DNA of 64,000 bases from Viridibacterium sp047600765 (lineage in GTDB: Bacteria > Pseudomonadota > Gammaproteobacteria > Burkholderiales > Rhodocyclaceae). Under the pieces are notes generated by a model. That model did no database searches, had not been told where the DNA came from, and saw only the letters and a program-made list of their open reading frames with translations. The first letter of the stretch is position 1, and every line of letters starts with the position of its first letter. Below are positions 32,915-41,318 of this stretch, one piece after another. Both the position numbers and the translations under genes were made by a program. The DNA is taken from NCBI GenBank assembly GCA_047600765.1, contig JASGKF010000001.1:1860001-1924000 (forward strand), written 5' to 3'.

Positions 32915-35518
32915 ATGAACTTCCAGAGGTCTGCCACCCTGATGCTCGCGATGGCAATAGCTCTCGTTGCCTGTGGCGGGGGCGGCGGCGGCGGTGGGGG
33001 TAGCAGTGGAAACACAACCGCCCAACCATGCGGGGGCAGTGGCAGCAGCGTGGCTTTGCATCAGCCCGCGCCCTTGAGTGGCAGCTTCACACTCAGTGGT
33101 ACGGTAACCCTGCCCGAAACCTCAGCGGTCGATAGCGATACCAGTGATCCTCTGCAACCTGCCTGGGTACGCAACGACAGCTTGTTAACCGCGCAACCGC
33201 TTACCACGCCAACGCAGCTGATCGGCAGCGTCAATCAGGATTGCCAAGGTAATTCTCACGCGGCTGCATTTGTATCCGGTGACGAAGTTGACGTATTCGT
33301 CAGCAATCTGAGCATCGGCCAGGTCGTTGAACTGAGCTTCAGCGAAAACTCCGTCGCTAACGACCTTGACCTTGTCATCGTTGATGCCACGACGGGCCAG
33401 ATTGCCGGTATTTCGGAAGGCTTCACCAGCAACGAATGCATCAAGCTGTCCCGCGCGAGCAGCTACTACATCGTCGTGTTCGCCTACAAGGGCGCCAGCT
33501 TGTACAACCTGCGTATCGGGGCGCCGGGTGAGGGCAGCAGTTGCGGCACCGTGTCAACCGGCAATGGCGCGGCTTATGTCCATGGCGAGCTGATAACCCG
33601 CGACAAGGACGGCACGTCGCGGATGCTGCCAGCCCGTGTCGGCGTGCCTGGCACACAGACCATGCGCACCCTCGGATTGCGTCGTACCCCTCGCGAACCC
33701 TGGCCCGGAGCCAGCGATAGCAGCAATCCGGTCATCCAGCGTGCCGAACGCGCGCTCGATACGCTGTTCTACGCCCGTGCTCTGCGCAAGACCGGCCGCT
33801 ATGCCTATGTCGAGCCCAACTACGTCATGGAGCAGCTGAGCTACCAGCCAAGCGACCCCTCGTACACACCACAACGCTGGCACTACGAACAGATCAACCA
33901 GCCTTCGGCAATTGATCGCATCGCTCTCGCAGCACCCGCGTCACAACGCCCCATCGTCGCAGTCATCGATTCCGGTCTGGTTACGGATCACCCCGACTTT
34001 ACGGGCCAGCAGGTGAGTGGCTACAGCTTCATCAATGGCTCTGCCGTCGCCGGGGGCAATGACCCAAGCACCAAGTCGGACTCCCCGGCCTGGCACGGCA
34101 CCCATGTTGCAGGCACCATTGCTGCCGCTGACAACAACGCCGTGTTCGGCGCCAGTGTGGCGCCCTACGCCTTGATCATGCCGCTGCGTGTGTTCCAGCC
34201 CAGCGTGGCCTACACGACCAGTTACGATGTTTCGCAAGCCATCCTCTACGCAGCTGGCCTTGCCAACGTTTCGAACAGCCTGCCCGTACGCAAGGCCGAT
34301 GTGATCAACATGAGTCTGGGCGGCTCAGGTACCTGCCCCTCGATTTACGCCGATGTTATTGCGCAGGCACGCGCCCAGAACGTCATCGTTGTCGCAGCCG
34401 CAGGCAATTCCGCACGTAACGATCAGGGCAACGCCGTTGCCGTGGGCACGCCAGCCAATTGCGATGGCGTCATTGCTGTCGGCGCCGTTGATGCCAACAA
34501 GCAGCTGACCTACTACTCACAATCCGGCACCCGCTTGTCGCTGGTTGCACCCGGCGGAGATGGTCGCGTGTCAACGACGGGCACAGGTTACCCGGACAAC
34601 GTCTACAGCACGCTGGGCGCCTTCAACAGCGCGGGTGTCCGCGTTCCGTCGTTCGGCGGCATGATGGGTACCTCGATGGCCTCGCCCCACGTAGCGGGTG
34701 TCATGGCACTCATGCGCTACGCTAACCCCGCCATTACGCCGGATCAGATCGACACTCGGATCGCACTTGGATTGCTGACGGATGATCTCGGCGCGATGGG
34801 CCGTGATGACAGCACGGGTTATGGCTTGATCAATGCGCGCAAAGCGGTGGATGAAGCGCTGGCATTGGCAAGTGGTAGCAGCACGGCTCCCAGCGGTATC
34901 GTCGTCGCCTCGCCGGCCGGCATCGATTTTGGCAGCCTGGCCACCAACGCAAACCTCAAGCTCAAGCTCACCGCGGCAAGCAGCGAAACCGTTGTCAGCC
35001 TGACTCCCAGCCTGGCGGCCGTCAGCGTTGCCGCGGCAAGCATCGACCCTGTTACCAAGCTGGGCGATTACACCGTAACGGTAGATCGCAGCAGCTTGCC
35101 GGTGGGCACCAGCTATCCGGTCATCACGGTGCTGACCTCGACCCGCAGCTTTACTGTACAACTGGCCATCACGAAGTTTTCAACCAGTACCGCCAGCACC
35201 AGTGCCAGTTTCGGGCGCCTCTGGATCGTGGCTCGCAACGCCAGCAACGGTGCCGTGCTCAAAACCATCAGTGTGAATCCTGCGGGTGGCAAATACGTCT
35301 GGAGCATGAGCGGCTTGCCCGCCGGGGACATCACCCTGCTGGCGGGTACGGACAACAACTTCAATGGTTACTTCTGTGATCCGGGCGAAGCCTGTGGTCA
35401 GTATCCGGGTGCGGGCAGTTTCATCTCCGTAAGCAGCGACAAGACCGGACTGGACTTCCCGGTCGGTCTGACTGCCACCACGGGCAGCAGTGGCCTGATC
35501 CCGCTGCGCCTCAGATGA
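32915..35518 (+). CDS. Secreted subtilisin-like serine protease lipoprotein (S8)
   Basis: An 867-residue lipoprotein (lipobox ALVAC followed by nine Gly). A pre-peptidase C-terminal (PPC)-like beta domain precedes the catalytic part at about residues 105-205 (GDEVDVFVSNLSIGQVVELSF...SYYIVVFAYKG). An inhibitor-like segment (about 210-300) leads to the S8 catalytic domain: Asp352 (VAVIDSGL), His397 (HGTHVAGT) and Ser587 (GTSMASPHVAG). The C-terminal 280 residues are strand-rich, with GTDNNFNGYFCDPGEACG. The start at 32915 places the signal peptide first. The stop overlaps the PrcB-like gene. Confidence 0.93.
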   Translation: MNFQRSATLMLAMAIALVACGGGGGGGGGSSGNTTAQPCGGSGSSVALHQPAPLSGSFTLSGTVTLPETSAVDSDTSDPLQPAWVRNDSLLTAQPLTTPTQLIGSVNQDCQGNSHAAAFVSGDEVDVFVSNLSIGQVVELSFSENSVANDLDLVIVDATTGQIAGISEGFTSNECIKLSRASSYYIVVFAYKGASLYNLRIGAPGEGSSCGTVSTGNGAAYVHGELITRDKDGTSRMLPARVGVPGTQTMRTLGLRRTPREPWPGASDSSNPVIQRAERALDTLFYARALRKTGRYAYVEPNYVMEQLSYQPSDPSYTPQRWHYEQINQPSAIDRIALAAPASQRPIVAVIDSGLVTDHPDFTGQQVSGYSFINGSAVAGGNDPSTKSDSPAWHGTHVAGTIAAADNNAVFGASVAPYALIMPLRVFQPSVAYTTSYDVSQAILYAAGLANVSNSLPVRKADVINMSLGGSGTCPSIYADVIAQARAQNVIVVAAAGNSARNDQGNAVAVGTPANCDGVIAVGAVDANKQLTYYSQSGTRLSLVAPGGDGRVSTTGTGYPDNVYSTLGAFNSAGVRVPSFGGMMGTSMASPHVAGVMALMRYANPAITPDQIDTRIALGLLTDDLGAMGRDDSTGYGLINARKAVDEALALASGSSTAPSGIVVASPAGIDFGSLATNANLKLKLTAASSETVVSLTPSLAAVSVAAASIDPVTKLGDYTVTVDRSSLPVGTSYPVITVLTSTRSFTVQLAITKFSTSTASTSASFGRLWIVARNASNGAVLKTISVNPAGGKYVWSMSGLPAGDITLLAGTDNNFNGYFCDPGEACGQYPGAGSFISVSSDKTGLDFPVGLTATTGSSGLIPLRLR

Positions 35519-35967
35519 AGAAGCTCGCGCTCGTGCTGGGCCTGACGTCCTGCACCAGCTTGGCTACCCAGCCACCGCTGGAAAGCAGCCCCGTCAAGCA
35601 ATGCCAGTGGGGCAAGATGGAGGCCGGCGTGCATGTGGTGCGCAGTGAAGCCGATTGGTCGAAGCTGGCCGGCAACGCCACGCACGGCTTCGCCACGCTG
35701 GACTGGCGACGCGACAACCTGCTGGTGTTCAACGCCGGGCAACGCCCGACGCCGGGTTACCTGCTCAAACTGATGCGTGTCGAAGGCAGCGAACGCGCTG
35801 CGCGTTGGCAGCTGGTCGTCGATGAAACGCCGCCCCCCGCCGATGCGATGCTGCCGCAGGTCATCAGCTGGCCCTGCCTGATCCTGCGTGCCTCGCAGCG
35901 CGCCCCTGACGAGCTTGAGGTCGTCGACTCGCGCGGCAAGGCACTCGCCCGCCTGCGGCAACGCTGA
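35515..35967 (+). CDS. PrcB-like lipoprotein, partner of the subtilase
   Basis: A 150-residue protein with a short lipoprotein signal (LGLTSC, Cys13). The C-terminal half has the PrcB_C pattern GYLLKLMRVEGSERAARWQLVVDETPPP...ISWPCLILRAS. In Treponema denticola PrcB is a lipoprotein required for the subtilisin-like dentilisin PrtP. Here the ATG overlaps the subtilase stop by 4 bp (ATGA), so the two are made together. Role as chaperone, maturation factor or inhibitor of the protease is inferred. Confidence 0.75.
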   Translation: MKKLALVLGLTSCTSLATQPPLESSPVKQCQWGKMEAGVHVVRSEADWSKLAGNATHGFATLDWRRDNLLVFNAGQRPTPGYLLKLMRVEGSERAARWQLVVDETPPPADAMLPQVISWPCLILRASQRAPDELEVVDSRGKALARLRQR

Positions 35968-36050
35968 ATTGCCCGCGCGGCAATGATCTGGCGCAGCCGC
36001 AGCGCCAGACACGGGGGTAAAGTCACACTCCCGCCCTGCGCTGCATCGCC

Positions 36051-37238
36051 GTGAAAATCCCCTACCTGCTGTTGGCCCTGATCCTCGCGGCCCTCAACGC
36101 GATCGGCCCGTTCTCGATCGACACCTACCTGCCGGCTTTCCCGGCCATCGAACAAGGTCTCGCCACCAACACGCTGTCGGTGCAGCAGTCGCTGACGGCC
36201 TACATGCTGCCCTTCTCGCTGATGATGCTGTGGCACGGCGCGCTGTCGGATGCGTTGGGTCGCCGCAGCGTGATCCTTGTCGGCATGGCGATCTACCTCG
36301 CCGCCTCCCTGCTGTGCGTCTTCGCGCCGAACATCGAACTGCTGTGGCTGGGCCGTGCGCTGCAGGGGCTGTCAGCAGGCGCTGGCGTCATCGTTGGTCG
36401 CGCCATCGTGCGCGATCTGCTCGATGGCCCTGCGGCACAACGCCTGATGTCGCACGTGGCGCTGGTGTTCGCCATCGCGCCGGGCGTGGCGCCCATCATC
36501 GGCGGTGCGCTCGCCGAAGCCTGGGGCTGGCGCGCCATCTTCGCCCTGCTGGCGATCATGGCCGCAGCGCTGATGCTGCTGGTGTGGACGCAGCTGCCCG
36601 AGACCCTGCCTGCAGACAAGCGCCAGAGCCTGCACCCCGTCGATCTGCTGCGCGCCTATGGCAGCGTGTTCGGCGACCATCGCTTCGTGCTGCTGTCGCT
36701 GGCCATGGCCAGCCTGTTCGGTGGCTTCTTCATCTACGTGATGTCAGCGCCAGTGTTCCTCATGCAACACCTGCATCTCGACGCCACACAGTTCGGCTGG
36801 CTGTTCGTGCCCCTGGTGCTGGGCATGATGGGCGGCTCGATCCTGTCGGCGCGGCTCGCGGGGCGCCTGTCACCGATGGCGACCGTGAAACTGGCCTACG
36901 TCATCGTCGCCGTCGCAACCCTGCTCAATCTTGCCCTCAGCCTGCTGCTGCCCGACACGCTCGCAACGCGCATTCCACAGCTGGCGCTCTACACCCTCGG
37001 GATGTCCACGGCGATGCCCACGCTGACCCTGCACGCGCTGGACATGTTCCCGCAACGACGCGGCCTCGCAGCAAGCTGCCAAGGCGCGATCCAGACCCTC
37101 GTAATGGCCTTCGCAGCAGGTGTCATCGCACCGCTCGTATGGAGCACGACACTGCATCTGGCGTTGGCCGGCGCGGCCAGCCTGTTGCTCAGCGCACTGG
37201 CTTGCTGGATTGCGACACGCCAGCCCCGCAGCGACTGA
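36051..37238 (+). CDS. Bcr/CflA-family drug efflux MFS transporter
   Basis: A 395-residue, 12-helix DHA1 transporter. Early motifs ALNAIGPFSIDTYLPAFPAI, QQSLTAYMLPFSLMMLWHGALSDALGRRSVIL and LQGLSAGAGVIVGRAIVRDL are those of the Bcr/CflA group. It exports small drugs or metabolites by proton antiport. It starts with GTG at 36051 without a strong ribosome-binding site. The stop abuts that of the convergent DUF4197 gene. Confidence 0.92.
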   Translation: MKIPYLLLALILAALNAIGPFSIDTYLPAFPAIEQGLATNTLSVQQSLTAYMLPFSLMMLWHGALSDALGRRSVILVGMAIYLAASLLCVFAPNIELLWLGRALQGLSAGAGVIVGRAIVRDLLDGPAAQRLMSHVALVFAIAPGVAPIIGGALAEAWGWRAIFALLAIMAAALMLLVWTQLPETLPADKRQSLHPVDLLRAYGSVFGDHRFVLLSLAMASLFGGFFIYVMSAPVFLMQHLHLDATQFGWLFVPLVLGMMGGSILSARLAGRLSPMATVKLAYVIVAVATLLNLALSLLLPDTLATRIPQLALYTLGMSTAMPTLTLHALDMFPQRRGLAASCQGAIQTLVMAFAAGVIAPLVWSTTLHLALAGAASLLLSALACWIATRQPRSD

Positions 37239-37925
37239 TTACTGCAGCGCGCCGAAAACTTTCTTCGCCAGCTTGCCGGCGGCTTGCGCCGGGTTCTCGC
37301 GGATGGCCTTCTCTTCGTCGCCGATGCGCAGGTACAGCGCATCGAGCGCACGCCGTGTAACGAAGCGGTCGAGTTGCGCGTCGTCCTGGCTGATGAGGCC
37401 GAACTTGCTGGCCTGGCGCGCGATGCGGTCATAGCGTTCCGCAAGTTTCTGGCCGGTGACGACCTTGCTGACCACGGGCAGGAACTTCTGCGTCAGGGCG
37501 TCGAAGGTCTTGCCGCGGAAGAACTGTGTCACCGAGTCGTCGCCACCACTGAGAATGCCCTTGGCGTCCTGCACGCTCATGCTTTTCACCGCGCCCAGCA
37601 GCAGGGGCTTGGCCTCGGACACGGCCGTCTCGGCCGCGCGGTTGAGCGCGAGGTGCAGCTCGTCGAGCGCCGCACCCTGGCCGAAGGTGCGCAGCATGGG
37701 TTCGAGTTGCTGCAGGCTGTCGGGCAGGGGCAGGCGGAAGCGATCGTTGGCGAAAAAGCCGTCTTTCGCACCGAGCATGGCCACCGCCTGACCCGCCCCT
37801 TGTTCGAGCGCCTGCTTGAGGCCGGCGCTGGCGTCCTTGCCGGAAAGCGCATCGAGCAAGCTGGCACGCACGGCGAAGGACAGGCTTGAAAGGGCCAGAG
37901 CCGCAATGAAATGACGTCGCTGCAT
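37239..37925 (-). CDS. DUF4197 family exported protein
   Basis: A 228-residue protein with a Tat-like or Sec signal (MQRRHFIAALALSSLSFAVRA). The mature part matches DUF4197: LKQALEQGAGQAVAMLGAKDGFF, IPLPDSLQ-like LPLPDSLQQLEPMLRTFG, LALNRAAETAV, DAKGILSGGDDSVTQFFR and the C-terminal YDRIARQASKFGL...RALDALY. It is a predicted helical periplasmic protein of unknown role. Convergent and abutting with the Bcr/CflA gene. Confidence 0.9.
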   Translation of the reverse strand: MQRRHFIAALALSSLSFAVRASLLDALSGKDASAGLKQALEQGAGQAVAMLGAKDGFFANDRFRLPLPDSLQQLEPMLRTFGQGAALDELHLALNRAAETAVSEAKPLLLGAVKSMSVQDAKGILSGGDDSVTQFFRGKTFDALTQKFLPVVSKVVTGQKLAERYDRIARQASKFGLISQDDAQLDRFVTRRALDALYLRIGDEEKAIRENPAQAAGKLAKKVFGALQ

Positions 37926-37999
37926 GGATGTTTACCTCGTGTTCGGACAGGTATGGAAGAGTAGCGGCCTTCGCCCACCACTCAGCAGCTTGCCGACCG

Positions 38000-38548
38000 A
38001 TGGACCCATCGCAGGAACCCGAGCCTCCCGAGGCCAGCCTCGCCCGCCGTCTGCGCCGCGCGGCGGGTTTCCCCATCGTACTGCTTGCCGCGCTCATCCT
38101 GTGGCTGGAAGAGTGGCTGTGGGAGCCGCTCAGCAAGCTGATGCGTTGTATCGGCACCCTGCCGGTGGTGCGCCAGATCGAGAGCCTGATCCAGCGCGCG
38201 CCGCCCTGGCTGGCGCTGGCCTGCTTCGCCATTCCGCTGGTGTCGCTGTTGCCTTTCAAGCTTGGCGGCCTGTGGTTGCTGGGCAAGGGGCATGTGGTGT
38301 CGGGCGTCAGCGTGTTCCTCAGCGCCAAGGTGGTCGGTACGGCGCTGGGCGCGCGCATCTTTGCGCTGACCCGCCCAGCGCTGATGCAGCTGCCCTGGTT
38401 TGCCCGCCTGTGGGAAGGGCTGCAGCGCCTGCGCGCCTACCTCTACGGCCGCCTCAAAGCGCATCCGCTGTGGCAGGCGGTACAGCGTCTGCGTGCGCGC
38501 TGGCGGCAATGGCGTTCTCAAAGCCACAACCAGGACCAGGACAACTAA
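38000..38548 (+). CDS. Hypothetical inner-membrane protein
   Basis: A 182-residue protein with two or three hydrophobic stretches (FPIVLLAALILWLEEWLW, WLALACFAIPLVSLLPFKLGGLWLL, VVSGVSVFLSAKVVGTALGARIFAL) and a basic C-terminal tail rich in Arg and Trp. I do not assign a family, though similar proteins are seen in betaproteobacteria. The ATG at 38000 is chosen over an upstream in-frame start. It precedes the pectinolytic operon, with 173 bp of promoter region between. Confidence 0.7.
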   Translation: MDPSQEPEPPEASLARRLRRAAGFPIVLLAALILWLEEWLWEPLSKLMRCIGTLPVVRQIESLIQRAPPWLALACFAIPLVSLLPFKLGGLWLLGKGHVVSGVSVFLSAKVVGTALGARIFALTRPALMQLPWFARLWEGLQRLRAYLYGRLKAHPLWQAVQRLRARWRQWRSQSHNQDQDN

Positions 38549-38652
38549 GCGGCGAACAGGGGCGAGTCATCCCTGTTCGTGATTAATTTCTGTTATTCGC
38601 CCATAAAATTTACTCGCCTTTACATCTTTGTCGATTTTGCCGAATTACTATG

Positions 38653-38668
38653 TTGTTACCGGTCACAC
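38653..38668. promoter_or_regulatory. Candidate LacI-type operator upstream of the PL3 gene
   Basis: TTGTTACCGGTCACAC, 54 bp before the PL3 start, matches the site upstream of PME1 at 15 of 16 bases. The core TGTTACCGGTCACA is a 14-bp dyad with a single mismatched pair, centred on CCGG. The resemblance to LacI/GalR-family operators, such as those of gluconate regulators, is inference. Confidence 0.5.
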
Positions 38669-38721
38669 AGACCGTGGGGATCCCCTTCAGGATCTTCTAG
38701 TAGCCAACAAAGGAGACTTAC

Positions 38722-39435
38722 ATGCAAATCAACAAGCTGATGTACGGCCTGATCCTGGCCGCTGTTGCCACCTCGGCCCAGGCCACCTCCACGATTTCCG
38801 GCACCGTCGATTACAGCGGCGCTACGGTCGGCACGTCCTGCGACGGCCAGTCCGAAAGCCAGGCTCCGGTGTTCGTGCTGACCGCCGGCGCCACCATCAA
38901 GAACGTCGTGATCAAGTCCGGCGCGGCTGCCGACGGCATCCACTGTCTGGGCAACTGCAAGCTGGAAAACGTGAAGTGGGCTGACGTCTGTGAAGACGCT
39001 GCCACCATGAAGGGCGGCTCGGGCACGGTCATGTATGTCAAGGGCGGCTCGGCCTACAGCGCTTCGGACAAGGTGTTCCAGCACAACGGCCTCGGTTCGA
39101 CGGTGCAGATCTACGGCGGCTTCTACGCCGAAACCATCGGCAAGCTGTACCGCTCCTGCGGCAACTGCACGACCAACACCAGCAGCGGCGCCCGCAAGGT
39201 GATCATCGACAGCGTCAAGCTCAACGGCGTGTCGGCCGCTGTCGTCGGCGTCAACAGCAACTATGGCGACGTCGCCACCATCACCAACCTGACGATCAAG
39301 GGCTGGACCAAGGGCAGTCCCAAGGTCTGCGTGGCCTACACCGGCAACAACACCGGTGCCGAGCCGACCTCGCTGGGTGAAAAGTGGGGCACGACCAACT
39401 GCGTCGTGAGCACCTCCAACATCACGGCTTACTAA
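38722..39435 (+). CDS. Pectate lyase, family PL3
   Basis: A 237-residue secreted lyase that cleaves de-esterified pectin by beta-elimination. Signal peptide residues 1-21 (ILAAVATSAQA). The mature protein is a small PL3 beta-helix: SESQAPVFVLTAGATIKNVVI, GIHCLGNCKLENVKWADVCEDAAT, VFQHNGLG, FYAETIGKLYRSCGNC and the final KVCVAYTGNNTG, with Cys residues placed for disulfides as in the family. A strong AAAGGAGA site lies before the ATG. It is first in an operon with PME2, which supplies the de-esterified substrate. Confidence 0.94.
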   Translation: MQINKLMYGLILAAVATSAQATSTISGTVDYSGATVGTSCDGQSESQAPVFVLTAGATIKNVVIKSGAAADGIHCLGNCKLENVKWADVCEDAATMKGGSGTVMYVKGGSAYSASDKVFQHNGLGSTVQIYGGFYAETIGKLYRSCGNCTTNTSSGARKVIIDSVKLNGVSAAVVGVNSNYGDVATITNLTIKGWTKGSPKVCVAYTGNNTGAEPTSLGEKWGTTNCVVSTSNITAY

Positions 39436-39459
39436 GCACTTTCCGGCATCGCTGCCCTG

Positions 39460-39483
39460 CCGCGGGCTGCTTGCAGCCCGCGG
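39460..39483. promoter_or_regulatory. Strong intercistronic hairpin between PL3 and PME2
   Basis: CCGCGGGCTG-CTTG-CAGCCCGCGG gives a 10-bp GC stem with a 4-nt loop. No U-run follows and the PME2 ribosome-binding site (GGGAGA) comes 8 bp later, so it probably stabilises the PL3 message or lowers PME2 expression rather than terminating. Confidence 0.7.
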
Positions 39484-39501
39484 TTCCTCCGGGAGACTCC
39501 C

Positions 39502-40695
39502 ATGATCACTCGCCTCACGAGCCTGGCCTTGCGCCTGGGCACGCTGGCCCTGCTGTGCGCCGGTTTTGCCGCGCAAGCCGCCACCAGCACTTCGACGCGT
39601 CCGCAGCTTTCCAGCACCTCGGCCGCCAGCTACACCATCGCCAAGTACATGGCGCAAGCCGGCACCATCGGCTCGCTGACCACCGACAGCTGGGACCCCA
39701 CGGGCGGCGTCGGCACTTCGAGCGGCTTCACGGCCAACTACACCGTTGCCAGCGACGGCACGGCCAGCTACACCACTATCCAGGCTGCTGTCAGCGCTGC
39801 CGCGGCGGCAGGCGGTTCGACGCGCAAGTACATCAGCGTCAAGGCCGGCACCTATCGCGAAGTCGTCTGCGTGCCCGCCGCGGCGCCACCGATCACGCTG
39901 TACGGCATCAGCACCACAGCTTCCGACACCACGCTGGTCTACAACAACGCCAACCTCACGCCCAAATCCACCGGCACAGTCACCAATGGCTGCGTCAGCA
40001 ATTCGTCCGCGACCACCGTCGGCACGCTCAACAGCGCCACGCTGACCGTGCTCGCCAAGTACTTCCGCGTCATCAACCTGACCATCTCCAACGACTACAC
40101 CGAGGGCACCTACAGCGGCAGCAACCAGGCGGCGCTCGCGCTCGCCCATCGTGGTGATCAGGGCATGTACCAGAACGTGCGCCTGCTCGGTAACCAGGAC
40201 ACGGTGTACGTCGGCTCGACGAGCTACTCGACGGTGATCCGCGCCTACTTCCGCTCCAGCTTCATCAAGGGCGACACGGACTTCGTCTTCGGCCATGGCA
40301 CCGCGGTCTTCCACGGCTGCACGATCCAGTACACCGCAGCGCGTCTGGGCGCCGGCACGGCCAGCTACATCTTTGCGCCAAGCACGGTGGCGGCCAACAG
40401 CTACGGCTTCCTGGTGATCAGCAGCACGATCAATTCCACGGGTAGCGCTTCGACCGGAACGATCTACCTCGGCCGTGCCTGGGACGAAGGCGTCAGCAGC
40501 GTCTCCAGCTACGTGAATGGCAGCTCACCGAATGGTCAGCTGGTCATCCGCGACACCACCATCGACGGCTTCATCCGCTCCACCGCGCCATGGGGCACGT
40601 CCACCGCCAGCCGCCCGTATTGCTCAAGCAGCTGCACCTACTCCGCCAACCGTTTCTACGAGTACAACAACTCGGGTGACGGCAGCGGCAACTGA
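39502..40695 (+). CDS. Secreted pectin methylesterase (PME2, CE8)
   Basis: A 397-residue esterase. Signal peptide about residues 1-26 (ALLCAGFAAQA), then a CE8 beta-helix: DGTASYTTIQAAVSAA, VSVKAGTYRE-like ISVKAGTYREVVCVP, LLGNQDTVYVG (catalytic Gln), SSFIKGDTDFVFGHG (nucleophile Asp) and YLGRAWDEG (Arg/Trp). All active-site motifs are intact, unlike the last one in PME1. It lacks the lipobox and Ser linker, so it is probably free in the periplasm or medium. A terminator follows. Confidence 0.95.
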   Translation: MITRLTSLALRLGTLALLCAGFAAQAATSTSTRPQLSSTSAASYTIAKYMAQAGTIGSLTTDSWDPTGGVGTSSGFTANYTVASDGTASYTTIQAAVSAAAAAGGSTRKYISVKAGTYREVVCVPAAAPPITLYGISTTASDTTLVYNNANLTPKSTGTVTNGCVSNSSATTVGTLNSATLTVLAKYFRVINLTISNDYTEGTYSGSNQAALALAHRGDQGMYQNVRLLGNQDTVYVGSTSYSTVIRAYFRSSFIKGDTDFVFGHGTAVFHGCTIQYTAARLGAGTASYIFAPSTVAANSYGFLVISSTINSTGSASTGTIYLGRAWDEGVSSVSSYVNGSSPNGQLVIRDTTIDGFIRSTAPWGTSTASRPYCSSSCTYSANRFYEYNNSGDGSGN

Positions 40696-40719
40696 ACCGG
40701 TACTACCGGCTGTCTCCTT

Positions 40720-40753
40720 GCCTGCCACGGGTCATCCCTGGCAGGCTTTTTTT
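40720..40753 (+). terminator. Rho-independent terminator of the PL3-PME2 operon
   Basis: GCCTGCCA-N11-TGGCAGGC followed by TTTTTTT: an 8-bp stem ending the pectin operon just before the convergent cadR gene. Confidence 0.9.
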
Positions 40754-40768
40754 CGTCCAGAAGCGCAC

Positions 40769-41236
40769 TCAGGCACAACAGCCATCTTTTGCGCCGGGGT
40801 GTGCCGTGGCCACATCGGCGGACCCGGGCTGATCGGTCTGCAAGGCGTCGAGGATGCCGCATTGCGCGACCACGTCGGGGCGGCCGCAATGGGCGCGCAC
40901 GGCCTGCAATTCCTGCAACAGCAGCTGCAACTCGGCGATGCGCTGCGAGACATGCTCGATGTGTGCCGTCACACAGGCGTCCACGGCTTCGCAGTTATCG
41001 GCCGGGCGCGACTGCAGGTCGAGCAGGGTGCGTACCTCGTCCTGGCTCATGCCCAAAGCGCGACACCGGCGGATGAAACGCAGACGCTGCAGATGCGCCT
41101 CGCCATACAGGCGGTAATTGCCCGCCGTGCGGGCCACGCGAGGCAACAAACCCTCACGCTCGTAATGGCGCACGGTCTCGACCCCGCAACCGGCGAGGCG
41201 GGCGAGATCTCCAATCTTCAGCCTGGCGACTTCCAT
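40769..41236 (-). CDS. cadR: MerR-family Cd(II)/Pb(II)-responsive regulator (CadR/PbrR)
   Basis: A 155-residue MerR protein: N-terminal winged helix (KIGDLARLAGCGVETVRHYEREGLLP), dimer coiled coil, and metal-site cysteines Cys82, Cys117 and Cys126, whose 35 and 9 residue spacing is that of PbrR/CadR, plus a C-terminal Cys153-Cys154 pair. It would bind the dyad at 41258-41278 and twist the long-spaced promoter to switch on the divergent cation exporter when Cd/Pb/Zn is high. Confidence 0.93.
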   Translation of the reverse strand: MEVARLKIGDLARLAGCGVETVRHYEREGLLPRVARTAGNYRLYGEAHLQRLRFIRRCRALGMSQDEVRTLLDLQSRPADNCEAVDACVTAHIEHVSQRIAELQLLLQELQAVRAHCGRPDVVAQCGILDALQTDQPGSADVATAHPGAKDGCCA

Positions 41237-41254
41237 GGCAACTCCACGCAGGGC

Positions 41255-41285
41255 TTGACCCTGTAGTGACTACAGGGTGTCTGAT
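41255..41285 (+). promoter_or_regulatory. MerR-type promoter and operator of the cation exporter
   Basis: TTGACC (41255-41260) and TCTGAT (41280-41285) are separated by 19 bp, the over-long spacer typical of MerR-controlled promoters. Between and overlapping lies the perfect dyad ACCCTGTAG-TGA-CTACAGGGT (41258-41278). Confidence 0.92.
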
Positions 41286-41318
41286 GCCTCCATCGTAGTT
41301 TCGTTCCGGAGTTTCGCC

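Noticed and set aside
39460..39483. Terminator between PL3 and PME2
   Set aside because: No U-run follows the stem, and the PME2 ribosome-binding site comes directly after.
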